DNA of 64,000 nucleotides from the NCBI GenBank assembly GCA_003512525.1, contig DOQG01000060.1:434-64433 (forward strand). The letters run 5' to 3'. This document shows, piece after piece, positions 27,704-35,896 of this stretch. Under the pieces are notes generated by a model. That model did not search any database. It was not told the origin of the DNA and worked only from the letters and a program-made list of their open reading frames with translations. The stretch is from Oscillospiraceae bacterium (GTDB lineage Bacteria > Bacillota > Clostridia > Oscillospirales > Ruminococcaceae). Made by a program: the position numbers and the translations under genes. The first letter of the stretch is position 1, and each line of letters begins with the position of its first letter.

Positions 27704-28160
27704 AACCTCGTTTATTCATATCCTCCATCTTTATCAAAAGCAGCTGATGAGGAATTTTAAGCATACAAGCAGTTTGCTCACTTGTATATTGTTCCTCGGC
27801 TAATGAAATCACATCTTCGTCCGTTATAAGAAAATTAGCTGCAAAAAGATTAGCTTCTTTCTCTGGCTTTGAGGTCATATCGAAATATCCGAATTCCTGA
27901 AAATTGCCGACTGCAATATGTCTGTGGAGTTGATGATGTCCGATTTCGTGTGCAAGTACAACACGCTCCATAACTTCATCAAGAGTATCATTCAAAATGA
28001 TAAATGGTTGTCTCTTTGAAATAAAATAAGTTCCTTTCAGGTCGCCGAATGATTTATATTTAACGGTAATGCCAAGTTGTTCAGCAAGTTCGTATGGGTC
28101 GGCCGTTCTTGCTTTTCGTATTGTCTTTTGAGTGAAATCATAAATGCGGTCGATAAACAT
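27654..28160 (-). CDS. immA: ImmA/IrrE-type metallopeptidase
   Basis: 168 residues with the zinc motif HEIGHHQLH and a downstream Glu in KEANLFAANFL. In ICEBs1 the homologous ImmA cuts the repressor ImmR after DNA damage or quorum signals and so releases excision and transfer. Here it lies about 90 bases after the XRE repressor gene, the same pairing. It would be the anti-repressor of element A. Confidence 0.85.
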   Translation of the reverse strand: MFIDRIYDFTQKTIRKARTADPYELAEQLGITVKYKSFGDLKGTYFISKRQPFIILNDTLDEVMERVVLAHEIGHHQLHRHIAVGNFQEFGYFDMTSKPEKEANLFAANFLITDEDVISLAEEQYTSEQTACMLKIPHQLLLIKMEDMNKRGYGFNLFYVPRGDFLGR

Positions 28161-28248
28161 ATCTCACCACCCCTTTCGGTCGAATATCCGCCTATCCTTA
28201 TTATAACATATGTAAATGTATCACTTTCAGGACATTTGGATATAGGTG

Positions 28249-28680
28249 TTAATCACTTTTGTCGGAAATGCTGTCATCATTCTTTCTGTATTTTTTAGGC
28301 GTATATTTCTTATTGATAATCTTGGCTTCAAAATATGCTTCCTGAATGGCTTCAAGAACAAGAGCCTTATCTCTCTCGCTTATTGTCCCGCCTGCAAACA
28401 ACGCAGTAGCATTTTTCACAAGTTCTTCTGCGTCCTTTTTTCCTCGTGAGCCGTACTTCTCGTGTGCTTCGATTACGAAATAATCATCGTCGCTCATAAG
28501 TACCTTTTCATCAACACCGAGAACTTCTGCAATCTTCACGACCGTATCCATTTTAGGAACACGTGTTCCAAGCTCATAGTTCTGAATGGAACGAGTAGTA
28601 ACTCCAACCTTTTCGGCAAGCTCCGCCTGAGTCAAATTCTTAATGCGTCTTAATTTTGCGATTCTTTCTTTCAGTTCCAT
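28249..28680 (-). CDS. immR: XRE-family repressor (ImmR-like)
   Basis: 143 residues, starting at ATG 28680 after GGAGGTTTCATC. The helix-turn-helix spans residues 5-60 (KNLTQAELAEKVGVTTRSIQNYELG). The C-terminal half is helical and is the probable target of the adjacent ImmA peptidase. The palindrome GTTCGTTA-A-TAACGAAC lies just upstream of its start, and the same half-site sits inside the divergent promoter, so it probably controls both directions. Confidence 0.85.
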   Translation of the reverse strand: MELKERIAKLRRIKNLTQAELAEKVGVTTRSIQNYELGTRVPKMDTVVKIAEVLGVDEKVLMSDDDYFVIEAHEKYGSRGKKDAEELVKNATALFAGGTISERDKALVLEAIQEAYFEAKIINKKYTPKKYRKNDDSISDKSD

Positions 28681-28700
28681 GATGAAACCTCCTATAAACC

Positions 28701-28785
28701 GTTCGTTAATAACGAACAAATTTTCATATAACCTATTGACAAGCGTTCGTCATCAGGTTATAATGCAACTGTACCGATTGTTCGT
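28701..28785 (+). promoter_or_regulatory. divergent control region: operators and consensus promoter
   Basis: TTGACA (28736-28741), 17 bases, TATAAT (28759-28764) drives the plus strand. GTTCGT half-sites occur at 28701 (paired with ACGAAC at 28712 as a 17-base palindrome), at 28744 inside the spacer and at 28780 just after the start point. Binding of the XRE protein would shut the plus-strand promoter. Confidence 0.75.
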
Positions 28786-28867
28786 GTTTATTGTACCACA
28801 ATAAAAAATCTTTGTCAAGAGGTTTATAACAAATCCAAAATATTTATATTTCTCAGGAGGTGCATAT

Positions 28868-29157
28868 ATGGGAAACTTTGATTTGAAATGTGATAAAAGC
28901 AAAGCAAAAGCGATGAAATCACTGCTTCGGCTTTACCGCCGTGTGCTTCACAATGTGAACAATAGAATTTTCTATTTGGACGAAATGACGTATGTGACAA
29001 AACAATTATGGTTATTGATGCTGTAGAAGGACCCGATCTGCCTGATTTAGGCTATGGTTCCATTTCACAGGACACAATAAAAAAGGTTGTTGCTTCAACG
29101 CTTCTCTTTGGGGTAGCTGAAGTTGCAGATACAGAAACTCTTTTAAATAGAGGATAG
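28868..29157 (+). pseudogene. short two-frame gene after the regulated promoter
   Basis: ATG at 28868 follows a strong AGGAGGTGCATAT and encodes 52 residues (FDLKCDKSKAKAMKSLLRLY). From about 28990 a second frame (CDKTIMVIDAVEGPDLPDL, then GYGSISQDTIKKVVASTLLF, to 29157) reads smoothly on, so a one-base shift probably broke one gene of about 95 codons. No family is recognised. It is the first gene under the ImmR-type promoter, the position usually taken by xis-like or signalling genes. Confidence 0.4.
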
Positions 29158-29177
29158 ATGTGAAAGGAGAACGTACT

Positions 29178-29909
29178 ATGATTATTCTTGGTAACCACTC
29201 GTCAGTAAATGATTATTTGTGCTTTTGTGGAGGTAAAGCAAAAGGCTTGTATTTGCTTAGCGAAGCTGGTGTTGATATTCCTGAAACATTAGTTATACCT
29301 GCAAATTTGGAACTTTCCAAGTATGAAGAAAATATAAATGATTTTAGTAAATCATTACAAGCAAAATATCCAAATGTCAGATTTGCTGTGAGAAGTAGTG
29401 CGTTGACAGAGGACGGCGCTGATTGTAGTTGGGCAGGAATGTATGATACAATGCTTAACATAACTTCAGGCGAGTTATATAAAACAATTAGTCAAATGTA
29501 TACTTATTCGGCAACAACAAGGCAGAAAACATACCGTGAATTTTCAAATTCAGACGAACTTTCTACAAAAATGGGACTTGTTGTGCAGCGAATGATTAAA
29601 CCGGATGTTGCTGGAGTTTGCTTTACTATCAATCCGATATCAGGAGACGAAAATGAAATTATGATCGAGGCTGTGAATGGACTTGGTGAAAAGTTAGTCG
29701 GTGGTGAAATTACCCCTCAGCTTTTTATTTTGGACAAAACGGGAAACTGCAAATACTTTGATTGTGGTGATTGTTCTACTGTTCAAATTATTACAGAAAG
29801 TTTACTAAGGGAATTTTTCAAGTTGATAAATTATCTTAAGTACAATGTAATTAAGGATGCCGATATAGAGTTTGCTATTCAGAATAACAAAGTATATTTT
29901 ACAAATTAG
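29178..29909 (+). CDS. stand-alone PEP/pyruvate dikinase-type ATP-grasp domain
   Basis: 243 residues. The start is the ATG at 29178 after AAAGGAG; a GTG six codons earlier overlaps that site. It carries hallmarks of the ATP-binding domain of PEP synthase and rifampicin phosphotransferase: GGKAKGLYLLSEAGVDIPET, VRFAVRSSALTEDG, SWAGMYDT, VVQRMI..DVAGVCFTINP and DADIEFAI. The swivelling His domain and the PEP-binding barrel are absent, and the chain stops where relatives read LQARPIT. It may work with a partner or be an inactive remnant. The phosphoryl acceptor is unknown. Confidence 0.7.
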   Translation: MIILGNHSSVNDYLCFCGGKAKGLYLLSEAGVDIPETLVIPANLELSKYEENINDFSKSLQAKYPNVRFAVRSSALTEDGADCSWAGMYDTMLNITSGELYKTISQMYTYSATTRQKTYREFSNSDELSTKMGLVVQRMIKPDVAGVCFTINPISGDENEIMIEAVNGLGEKLVGGEITPQLFILDKTGNCKYFDCGDCSTVQIITESLLREFFKLINYLKYNVIKDADIEFAIQNNKVYFTN

Positions 29910-30383
29910 GCATATAACGCGAAAGTACAATGTCGCAATTTAATAGCGCAAAGCCAAGAAATGACTCATAAAGTACAAATTTTAAAATAATTAGCTCAAT
30001 TATATAGAGTGAAACAACCTATAAAAATTATTTGTTAAAATCCCGCCAAGCTTGATTATAAACTTGACGGGATTATTCTTGCTTATAAAAGTGATTTTTG
30101 AGTTCCTTGTATTTTTTTACATATCATGTGAAACAGCACCATTCCCCACCATATTTTTAGCAGCGTTATAATAAATAGTCGATATGAACTGTTATTTAAT
30201 TTGGGTTAAAGCCATTTATTTTCTTATATGTAGCATATTTAAGTACGAGTCTGTCGCTCATTGTAATTTCTCTCAAATCATCATAACACTTTGATAATAC
30301 ATTGAGATTGAAATAACGATATAAAATAGACTTTCGTGTGAGAAGCTATATGTGTTGTATAAAACAAAAGTATCATTTTTCAA
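29910..30383. other. AT-rich intergenic region
   Basis: Contains a terminator at 30039-30073 and otherwise no recognisable gene or signal. Confidence 0.5.
30039..30073 (+). terminator. terminator after the PPDK-like gene
   Basis: AATCCCGCCAAG pairs with CTTGACGGGATT around a 12-base loop, followed by ATTCTT. Confidence 0.65.
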
Positions 30384-31004
30384 TCAAAAAACTGAAAAAA
30401 TAGTAATAAGTGAACTTACAAAACCTACTGCTCCTACCACAAATGAAATTACTCGTACCTTTTTCATTTTTGAGATTTCTCCATTCAATTCACTTATATG
30501 TTTATCTTTTTCAAACAAACGACCATCATTATATGAATTAATGCATAGAAACATAAACTTGATTTTCTCTTTCAACAAAACGTCATCGGTCTGGTTTAAC
30601 AAGTTATTAAGTTTATCATCATTAAATAAATGCTCATCGTTGAAGTCATCATTCAGTTTAGTTAAAATGTCGCAATATTCTACAATTTCTTTATCGTTGC
30701 AATCGTCAATTTTTTTATCATGTAATCTTTCTATTAATCTCGAATTTAGTTGTACCATGTTCAAATAACTGGAATTTTTTGTACTATAAGTTTGAAAAAC
30801 TTGTTTTAATTGTTTTTTTATTATTTCATATTTGCATTTACTTTTTAAAATTGATATAGCTGATTTTTGATATTTCTTTTCACTTATATGCGATATAATA
30901 AAAGAATAGCAAATCATCCCCACAATTAACATAAGTGCAGTAATTACAAAAATAATTAATACTATATTTGCAATTATAGTGCTCATATTGGCTAAATTAT
31001 TCAT
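30384..31004 (-). CDS. two-helix membrane protein with coiled middle, unknown
   Basis: 206 residues: an N-terminal membrane helix (IVLIIFVITALMLIVGMICY), a charged helical middle of about 130 residues, and a C-terminal helix (VISFVVGAVGFVSSLITIF). ATG at 31004 follows GGAGGTAAAA. No family is recognised. Such hairpin-like membrane proteins with helical cores are common as element-borne immunity or defence membrane partners, but no partner gene is adjacent. Confidence 0.6.
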   Translation of the reverse strand: MNNLANMSTIIANIVLIIFVITALMLIVGMICYSFIISHISEKKYQKSAISILKSKCKYEIIKKQLKQVFQTYSTKNSSYLNMVQLNSRLIERLHDKKIDDCNDKEIVEYCDILTKLNDDFNDEHLFNDDKLNNLLNQTDDVLLKEKIKFMFLCINSYNDGRLFEKDKHISELNGEISKMKKVRVISFVVGAVGFVSSLITIFSVF

Positions 31005-31089
31005 TTTTACCTCCGCATATTTTATTTAGGAAACTGTAATTATAATTATACCATACCGCCCCCGAAAAAGCAATATGTACCAAGCCTGA

Positions 31090-31263
31090 TTGCTCAGGCT
31101 TTTCAAAGATATTCTCAATTTCACGGCTTGCAAGCAAGTCCTTAACGTTCTGTGTCAGACCCGTAGGAATACCGCCCCACTTTCTGAAACGCTTCCAGAT
31201 TTCGCAGGAATATGCCGCTGTCTGCTCCTCTTTGAGAAGAAGGTGGAACTCGTCGATATCTTA
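31090..31263 (-). pseudogene. fragment of a VirB4/TraE-type conjugation ATPase
   Basis: On the minus strand, 58 codons read DIDEFHLLLKEEQTAAYS, IWKRFRKWGGIPTGLTQNV, KDLLASREIENIFEK. This is the Walker B and following region of the VirB4-like ATPases of Firmicutes conjugative elements. It is cut at both ends: at 31263 it abuts the remains of an SMC-like ATPase gene on the other strand. It proves that element A once carried a transfer apparatus. Confidence 0.75.
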
Positions 31264-32060
31264 AACTATTTTCAAACATCTGAAGACACAATTAAATTTG
31301 ATAATGCAAATATAGATCTTATTGAGTCTGGAATAGCTGGAATTAAAGAGTCAATTCCGTCTAACTATGATGCCTTGGCTATTTAACATGGCTTTGATAA
31401 GATTTATAAAGAATATTTTTCAAACAATACATATTTGGATTCTATTACTGTTGAAAAGCTAAAACATAAAGCGAGATATGTTGAAAATCAATACTATGCT
31501 TCATTTGACAAAGTGCGCCAAAATCTTGACCTTATGAAACAACAACATGATAAGCTTAAACCACTTCAAAATCAAATGAAAACATATCACTCGGCATTGA
31601 AGAAATCTATTGATTCTTATCAAAAGTTAGTTGTTAAGCAAATTGAAATCCCCTTCTTTTTGTACTGTTCGAGACTATTACAATCTTATCAAGGCGGTCA
31701 AGGTGTACTAATAGATAGCAAGGATAGTAAGATTAGATTTACTGCTCCCGCGGAGAGCACGACATTTTATACACAATGAGTTCCGGACAATTATCTGCAG
31801 TATTATTAGCATTTTCTCTTGTTCTAAACAAGATATACTCCGGCAACAATTTTAAATTTAAAACATTATTTATTGATGACCCTATTCAGTGTATGGATGA
31901 TATTAACATGATTTCTTTTGTTGAACTTCTGAGAAGGGAGTTTTCCGATTCACAAATCGTACTCTCTACACATGAAGACACTTTCGCAAATTATATTAAA
32001 TATAAATTTTCTAAATATGATATAAAAAGGCAATCAATTACATCGAAATATGATATTTGA
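31264..32060 (+). pseudogene. C-terminal half of an SMC-like AAA ATPase, broken
   Basis: The plus strand encodes coiled coil (NQYYASFDKVRQNLDLMKQQ) and then the ABC-type C-terminal motifs: signature SSGQLSAVLLAFSL, Walker B TLFIDDPIQCMDD and the STHED His loop. A TAA at 31384-31386 and a frameshift near 31770 (an extra CA in TACACAATG) break the frame, and the Walker A half is missing. The family includes RecN/RloC-like and defence-island ATPases. Its left end is joined directly to the VirB4 scrap. Confidence 0.7.
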
Positions 32061-32461
32061 TTTTCATAAAATACAGATAAATAATATGAGAAAGCTGATG
32101 CTGCGCTATTTCGTAACAACATTCCCGTTTCTCTCTATGAGGGCGAAGAATTAGCCGCAAGAGTCCGTGCTGACGATAAAATCGGCATTGTTCCTGACGG
32201 AGTTATACCATTCTACTGTTCTTCATACTTACAGATGATGAGAATATATCTGATTATATGAACATTGAGCTTTACGAGGACAAAGAGCAATGGAAGAAAG
32301 TAATTGAGAATGTGACTTGGCAAGAGATAGAGGAACAACGACTGTTGTAATTCGGCACACGGTGTGTACCAAATTTAATTTTTACGACCTCTTGAATATC
32401 CCGATAGAATATGGTATAATATACTTGAAGAAATACACCATCTACTGAAAGGAGGCTGTCT
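32061..32461. other. debris of further element genes
   Basis: Plus-strand scraps read DAALFRNNIPVSLYEGEELA with VRADDKIGIVPDGVIPFYC (about 32090-32220) and, in another frame, ILTDDENISDYMNIELYED to a stop at 32350. They look like pieces of one or two accessory genes of conjugative elements. The promoter of the toxin-antitoxin pair follows at 32392. Confidence 0.45.
32392..32420 (+). promoter_or_regulatory. promoter of the mntA-hepT pair
   Basis: TTGAAT, 17 bases, TATAAT, about 40 bases before the first start codon. Confidence 0.7.
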
Positions 32462-32776
32462 ATGAGCGTTTACACAACTAATGAAATCGCTGACAAGGTA
32501 CGTCCTATTGCCGAAGCTTACGGCATTGATAAGGTTTATCTCTTTGGCTCTTACGCAAGAGGTGAAGCGACTGAAAACAGCGATATCGACTTTTATGTAG
32601 AGTTTTCAAAACCTCTTGGCTTACGCTATTGCAGTTTCTTTTCAGATATTGAAGAAAGTGTGGGCAAGAGCGTTGACATCATTACAAAGGACGGACTTTA
32701 TAACCCTGTGACTTTGAGTATGAACGAGCCTCTTATCAAAAGAATTTTAGAGGAGCGCAAGTGTATTTATGAATAA
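32462..32776 (+). CDS. mntA: MntA-type nucleotidyltransferase antitoxin
   Basis: 104 residues with the minimal nucleotidyltransferase motif GSX10DXD (GSYARGEATENSDID) and a later Asp in VDIIT. In the characterised HEPN-MNT systems this enzyme adds AMP to a Tyr of the HEPN toxin and so silences it. GAAAGGAGG precedes the ATG. It overlaps the next gene by 8 bases. The pair sits at the right end of element A, where it would penalise loss of the island. Confidence 0.9.
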   Translation: MSVYTTNEIADKVRPIAEAYGIDKVYLFGSYARGEATENSDIDFYVEFSKPLGLRYCSFFSDIEESVGKSVDIITKDGLYNPVTLSMNEPLIKRILEERKCIYE

Positions 32777-33113
32777 CAAAGATTTAAACGTTGCTCAGCA
32801 TATGGTAGCTCATTGCGAACGAATTGAACGCTACTTAAATCGCTGTAACAACTCTCTTGATGAGTTTATGAACGACGAGTTAATTCAGGACGGAGTAACA
32901 ATGCAGTTACTCGCTATGGGTGAACTTACAACACATTTTTCAGAGGAGTTCAAGTTGGAACACCCGACAGAAATCGACTGGAGAAATTTCAAACAGCTCC
33001 GTAATGTATGTGCTCATCGTTATGGTACTCTTGATTATAAGACTATCTGGGATATAGTTATCGGTGAACTGCCACAAGTTAAAATCTTCTTTGAGGGTAT
33101 CATCAAAGAATAA
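32769..33113 (+). CDS. hepT: HepT-type HEPN toxin (RNase)
   Basis: 114 residues, all helical. The HEPN catalytic motif RX4HXY is intact as RNVCAHRY near residue 80; the Tyr is the known AMP acceptor. Members cut tRNA or mRNA and stop growth when the antitoxin is lost. It ends about 60 bases before the arm-type repeats at the right end of element A. Confidence 0.9.
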   Translation: MNNKDLNVAQHMVAHCERIERYLNRCNNSLDEFMNDELIQDGVTMQLLAMGELTTHFSEEFKLEHPTEIDWRNFKQLRNVCAHRYGTLDYKTIWDIVIGELPQVKIFFEGIIKE

Positions 33114-33173
33114 AAAATCTCGACTTTAAAATCGGGAAGTTGTAGAAATATGTATCATATCGGATTTAAAATC

Positions 33174-33202
33174 TGCCACTTATTTGCCACTTATTTGCCA
33201 CT
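33174..33202. repeat. arm-type integrase sites, right end of element A
   Basis: Three TGCCACT copies at 33174, 33185 and 33196, exactly 11 bases apart and in the same orientation as the four copies at the left end. Confidence 0.7.
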
Positions 33203-33320
33203 TGTTTTGGCAAAAATCGACTCAAAATCGCATTTGATTACAAAATTTGATTTTGAGAAAACCGCATAAAATCGGGCTTTGAGTGACATTGCCATAAATT
33301 GAGAAATGTAAGGATGTCAT

Positions 33321-33343
33321 TTCGATTCCCGTACGGGTCACCA
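33321..33343. repeat. attR of element A / attL of element B
   Basis: A 23-base identical copy of the tRNA-Glu 3' end, including CCCGTACGGGTCACCA. Beyond it the sequence differs from the outer copies, so it is the junction between the two elements. Confidence 0.88.
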
Positions 33344-33352
33344 CACACAAGG

Positions 33353-33384
33353 CTCTCAAATGACGATATATCGTCATTTGAGAG
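33353..33384 (+). terminator. terminator at left end of element B
   Basis: A perfect inverted repeat CTCTCAAATGACGA/TCGTCATTTGAGAG, followed by TTTTTCTTTT, directly after the att core. It plays the same role as the hairpins after the other two att copies although the sequence is unrelated. Confidence 0.8.
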
Positions 33385-33427
33385 TTTTTCTTTTACCCTG
33401 ATACGGCTTCTGTCCTTTACTTGTTCT

Positions 33428-34591
33428 TTATACAGCTTCGGGCTGTCCTTTGTCAGTGTCATGCTTTTTGAAGTCAAGCACCGATGCGATAGCATCTCCT
33501 GCCCTCGCTTGAGCCTGATTAAACACATGGCAGTAGATAGAAGTCGTGGTAGTTATCGCGAGTGACCTAACGCTCCCGACACGGTGGCTGCGTCAACGCC
33601 CTCATTGATGAGAGCCGATGCATAGAAGTGTCGCAGGGAGTGAATGTCACAGAAACGGAAATTGTTTTCCTCACAGAATTCTTTGAGCCAGAAATACGGT
33701 GTGTTGTTGTTCATCGGTCTGCCGTCCCACTTTACAAACAGGCGGTCATAGTCCTGCCATTTCGTACCGAGCTTCTCACGTTCCTCGTCCTGTTCCACTT
33801 TATACTCACGGAGCAAGTCCATGACGCTCTGAGGAAATTTCAGCGAACGCTGAGACTTCTTTGTCTTGGTGGTGTCGGTGTAGATACCCTTTGAAGCGGT
33901 GTAGTTGCTCGTCCTGCGGACGCTGATAACATTATGCTCCCGGTCAATGTCCTTCCATTCAAGACCGAGCATTTCTCCACGTCTGAATCCGCTGCATATC
34001 GCCAAAGTAAAGAAAGTGCGGTATTTCAGAGGTGCAGTTTAAAGGAGCTGAAAGAGCTGTGCGACTTCTTCCAAAGTGTAGATGTCCTTCTCCTTCTTCT
34101 CGCCCTTCGGAACGGTAACACGTTTGCAGGGGTTGTCGGTGAGCATTTCCATCTTCACAGCATAGCTGAACACATCGCTGATGAAGCTGAGGTGATGAAC
34201 AGCTGTCTTTCTCGACAGCGGTCTGCCGTTTTTCAGGCTTTTGCCGTTAAGTGCCAGATCGTTGATAAACTGTTGGATATGGCGGCTGGTGATCTTGTCA
34301 AGTCGCAGATGACCAATAGCAGGGTAAACCCTCACAGTGAGCTGTTTCATTCGCTCATAGGAAGTGTTGCGAAGATTGAGCTTTGCATATTCCCCAAACC
34401 ACTGTTCAGCGAAGTCCCGAAACTTGATGTTTGCAGTGACCTGACCTTTCATGCACTTGTTCTCAAACAGTATCGCCTGCTTCTAAAGCTCTTTCTCGAT
34501 CTGCTTCTTGTTCATACCGTCCGCAGGCTTCCATGTAATGGACTGAACCACCTGATTACCTGATGTATCATATCCGCAGGAAACTCTGGTC
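33428..34591 (-). pseudogene. tyrosine integrase of element B, inactivated
   Basis: The sequence is closely related to the integrase of element A throughout. From the N-terminus: RVSCGYDTSGNQVV; an in-frame TAG after KQIEKEL (about 34483); an intact core-binding part (NLRNTSYERMKQL); a frame break after EVAQLFQLL (about 34036); the catalytic part with FRRGEMLGLEW and HSLRHFYAS; a second break at LGHS (about 33553), after which the Tyr segment TSIYCHVFNQAQARA is in another frame. At least three lesions make it non-functional. Its start is replaced by another gene's fragment. Confidence 0.88.
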
Positions 34592-34801
34592 TGCCTTGCC
34601 TGCAAGACGATACAGACCCGTAAAACAGTAGCCCACGGCTGAGAGCATCGCCGTTCCTGCCATTCCCACATCGGTGGAAGTCGTGACCGAGATCGCCTGC
34701 ACCATATTTCGAAGGACAGTCGGCAACGCATCGAGCGGAAAAGGGATAGCGTCCGCACTCTGCCGGAGCGGTCGGGGTTCTCCCCATTGAATAGTATTCA
34801 T
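34592..34801 (-). pseudogene. N-terminal scrap of a DUF3987-type primase/helicase gene fused to the integrase remnant
   Basis: ATG at 34801 (after AAAGGAAAAG) begins about 70 codons: FPLDALPTVLRNMVQA, TTSTDVGMAGTAMLSAVGYC, GLYRLAGKAD. This matches the beginning of DUF3987 proteins found in phage and plasmid replication modules. It then joins the integrase at about 34591 out of frame. A deletion between the replication gene and int explains the junction. Confidence 0.65.
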
Positions 34802-34992
34802 GTTGTCTTTTCCTTTGTCTGTTATTTTTTTTATTTATCTTGACAGATTGCATTTGATGTGCTATAATACGAAATGAAATGACACGTTTCAATCTCTAAA
34901 TCATATTATATGCTACCTAAGCAGCATTTGTCAAGCAAAAATAATTAGAATGGATTGAGTTCTGCTTTTTGCACAAATTGGAGGGACACAAA

Positions 34993-35700
34993 ATGACTGT
35001 CTTTTGGAGAAAATACAATGAATTATGTGACGAACATGGTTTGAAGCCGAGAGCGTTAGCTACCGAACTGGGCATTTCGGCTGCGACCGTCACCAAATGG
35101 GTGAATGACGGTATGCCGAACCTCGACATGATAACAAGAATAGCGGAATACTTTGATGTCCCGATAGATTACCTGATAAACGAGGACGATACACCCATCA
35201 TTCCGCAGGCAAATAAGAAAAGAAGTGTGTTCAAGTCTGTAAGCTCTCTGTCTCAGCGCTGGGTGAGCCTTCGCCGTGGCAGTGAGATCAGCCTGGAAAC
35301 GCAGTTAAAGATCATTCCTTATGTGAATTGTACGGTGCAGTTCCTCAACAATGATAAGTATATCGAGTACGTTCCCGATACAGCACACGATACCGAGCAT
35401 TTGAAGGACGCAGAAACGATATTCGATATTCTGGGCATTCTTGACCATTGTGCTGACACTGAGAGTTACCGTATAGTGCAGGTGCAGCTCTCACGCATCG
35501 TGCTGTATCACCTGAAAGAAAAAGGCTTTGACCGTGAAGCACTCCGCACCGAGCATCTTGATCAGGAGAAAATGGAGTACCTCTACACAGGCAAGGACAG
35601 CGGTAAAACGCACAACTACGGACTGAATTTCTCGGATATGGACTTTCTCAGGGAGTTTACGGGGCTGAGTTATCAGGTTATGTTTACGGGGATTGAATAA
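34993..35700 (+). CDS. XRE-family regulator with C-terminal domain of unknown function
   Basis: 235 residues from ATG 34993 after GGAGGGACACAAA. The helix-turn-helix covers residues 10-62 (KPRALATELGISAATVTKW, IAEYFDVPIDYLI). The remaining 170 residues are not recognised. It lies just upstream of the restriction-methylation gene and in the same direction, so it may act as the controller of that operon. The inverted repeat at 35754-35781 is a possible operator. Confidence 0.8.
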   Translation: MTVFWRKYNELCDEHGLKPRALATELGISAATVTKWVNDGMPNLDMITRIAEYFDVPIDYLINEDDTPIIPQANKKRSVFKSVSSLSQRWVSLRRGSEISLETQLKIIPYVNCTVQFLNNDKYIEYVPDTAHDTEHLKDAETIFDILGILDHCADTESYRIVQVQLSRIVLYHLKEKGFDREALRTEHLDQEKMEYLYTGKDSGKTHNYGLNFSDMDFLREFTGLSYQVMFTGIE

Positions 35701-35753
35701 GGCAATGGAGCTGAGGGGCGTTTGCTACTTGGCTTTTTTCTTTTTGTGGAGAA

Positions 35754-35781
35754 CTTTGATTCCAGTCTGGAGTCAAAGTTG
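35754..35781. promoter_or_regulatory. inverted repeat between regulator and defence operon
   Basis: ACTTTGATTCCAG pairs with CTGGAGTCAAAGT (one mismatch) with almost no loop. It is not followed by a T-run. It could be an operator for the XRE protein or a weak terminator. Confidence 0.45.
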
Positions 35782-35819
35782 CTGTTATCGAAAAATAGAT
35801 GAAATTCTCCATTTTTATA

Positions 35820-35848
35820 TTGCTTTTTCGGAGCCTTTATGGTACAAT
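35820..35848 (+). promoter_or_regulatory. promoter of the defence operon
   Basis: TTGCTT, 17 bases, TACAAT, about 50 bases before the start of the restriction-methylation gene. It fits the direction and spacing but the boxes are imperfect. Confidence 0.5.
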
Positions 35849-35896
35849 TATTATATATATTTTGTCGAAATATCCCATTAGAAAGTGGTGTTGATT

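Larger units (their letters stand above)
16999..33343. mobile_element. element A: decayed integrative mobilizable element at tRNA-Glu
   Basis: Bounded by the tRNA-Glu 3' repeats at 16976 and 33321. Integrase, xis-like, relaxase and oriT at the left end are those of an integrative mobilizable element. TGCCACT repeats with 11-12 base spacing lie inside both ends (17064, 17075, 17095, 17107; 33174, 33185, 33196) and are probably integrase arm sites. A 60-codon scrap of a VirB4-type ATPase, a truncated sigma-like gene and a broken replication gene show that it derives from a larger conjugative element. Cargo: ImmR/ImmA, HIRAN, WYL, KAP-NTPase, VOC, PPDK-like and HepT/MntA genes. Confidence 0.88.

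Noticed and set aside
16999..33343. UGA read as Trp in element A
   Set aside because: TGG is used normally in the integrase and other genes, several genes end in TGA, and other lesions (TAA, TAG, frameshifts) are present, so ordinary decay is more likely.
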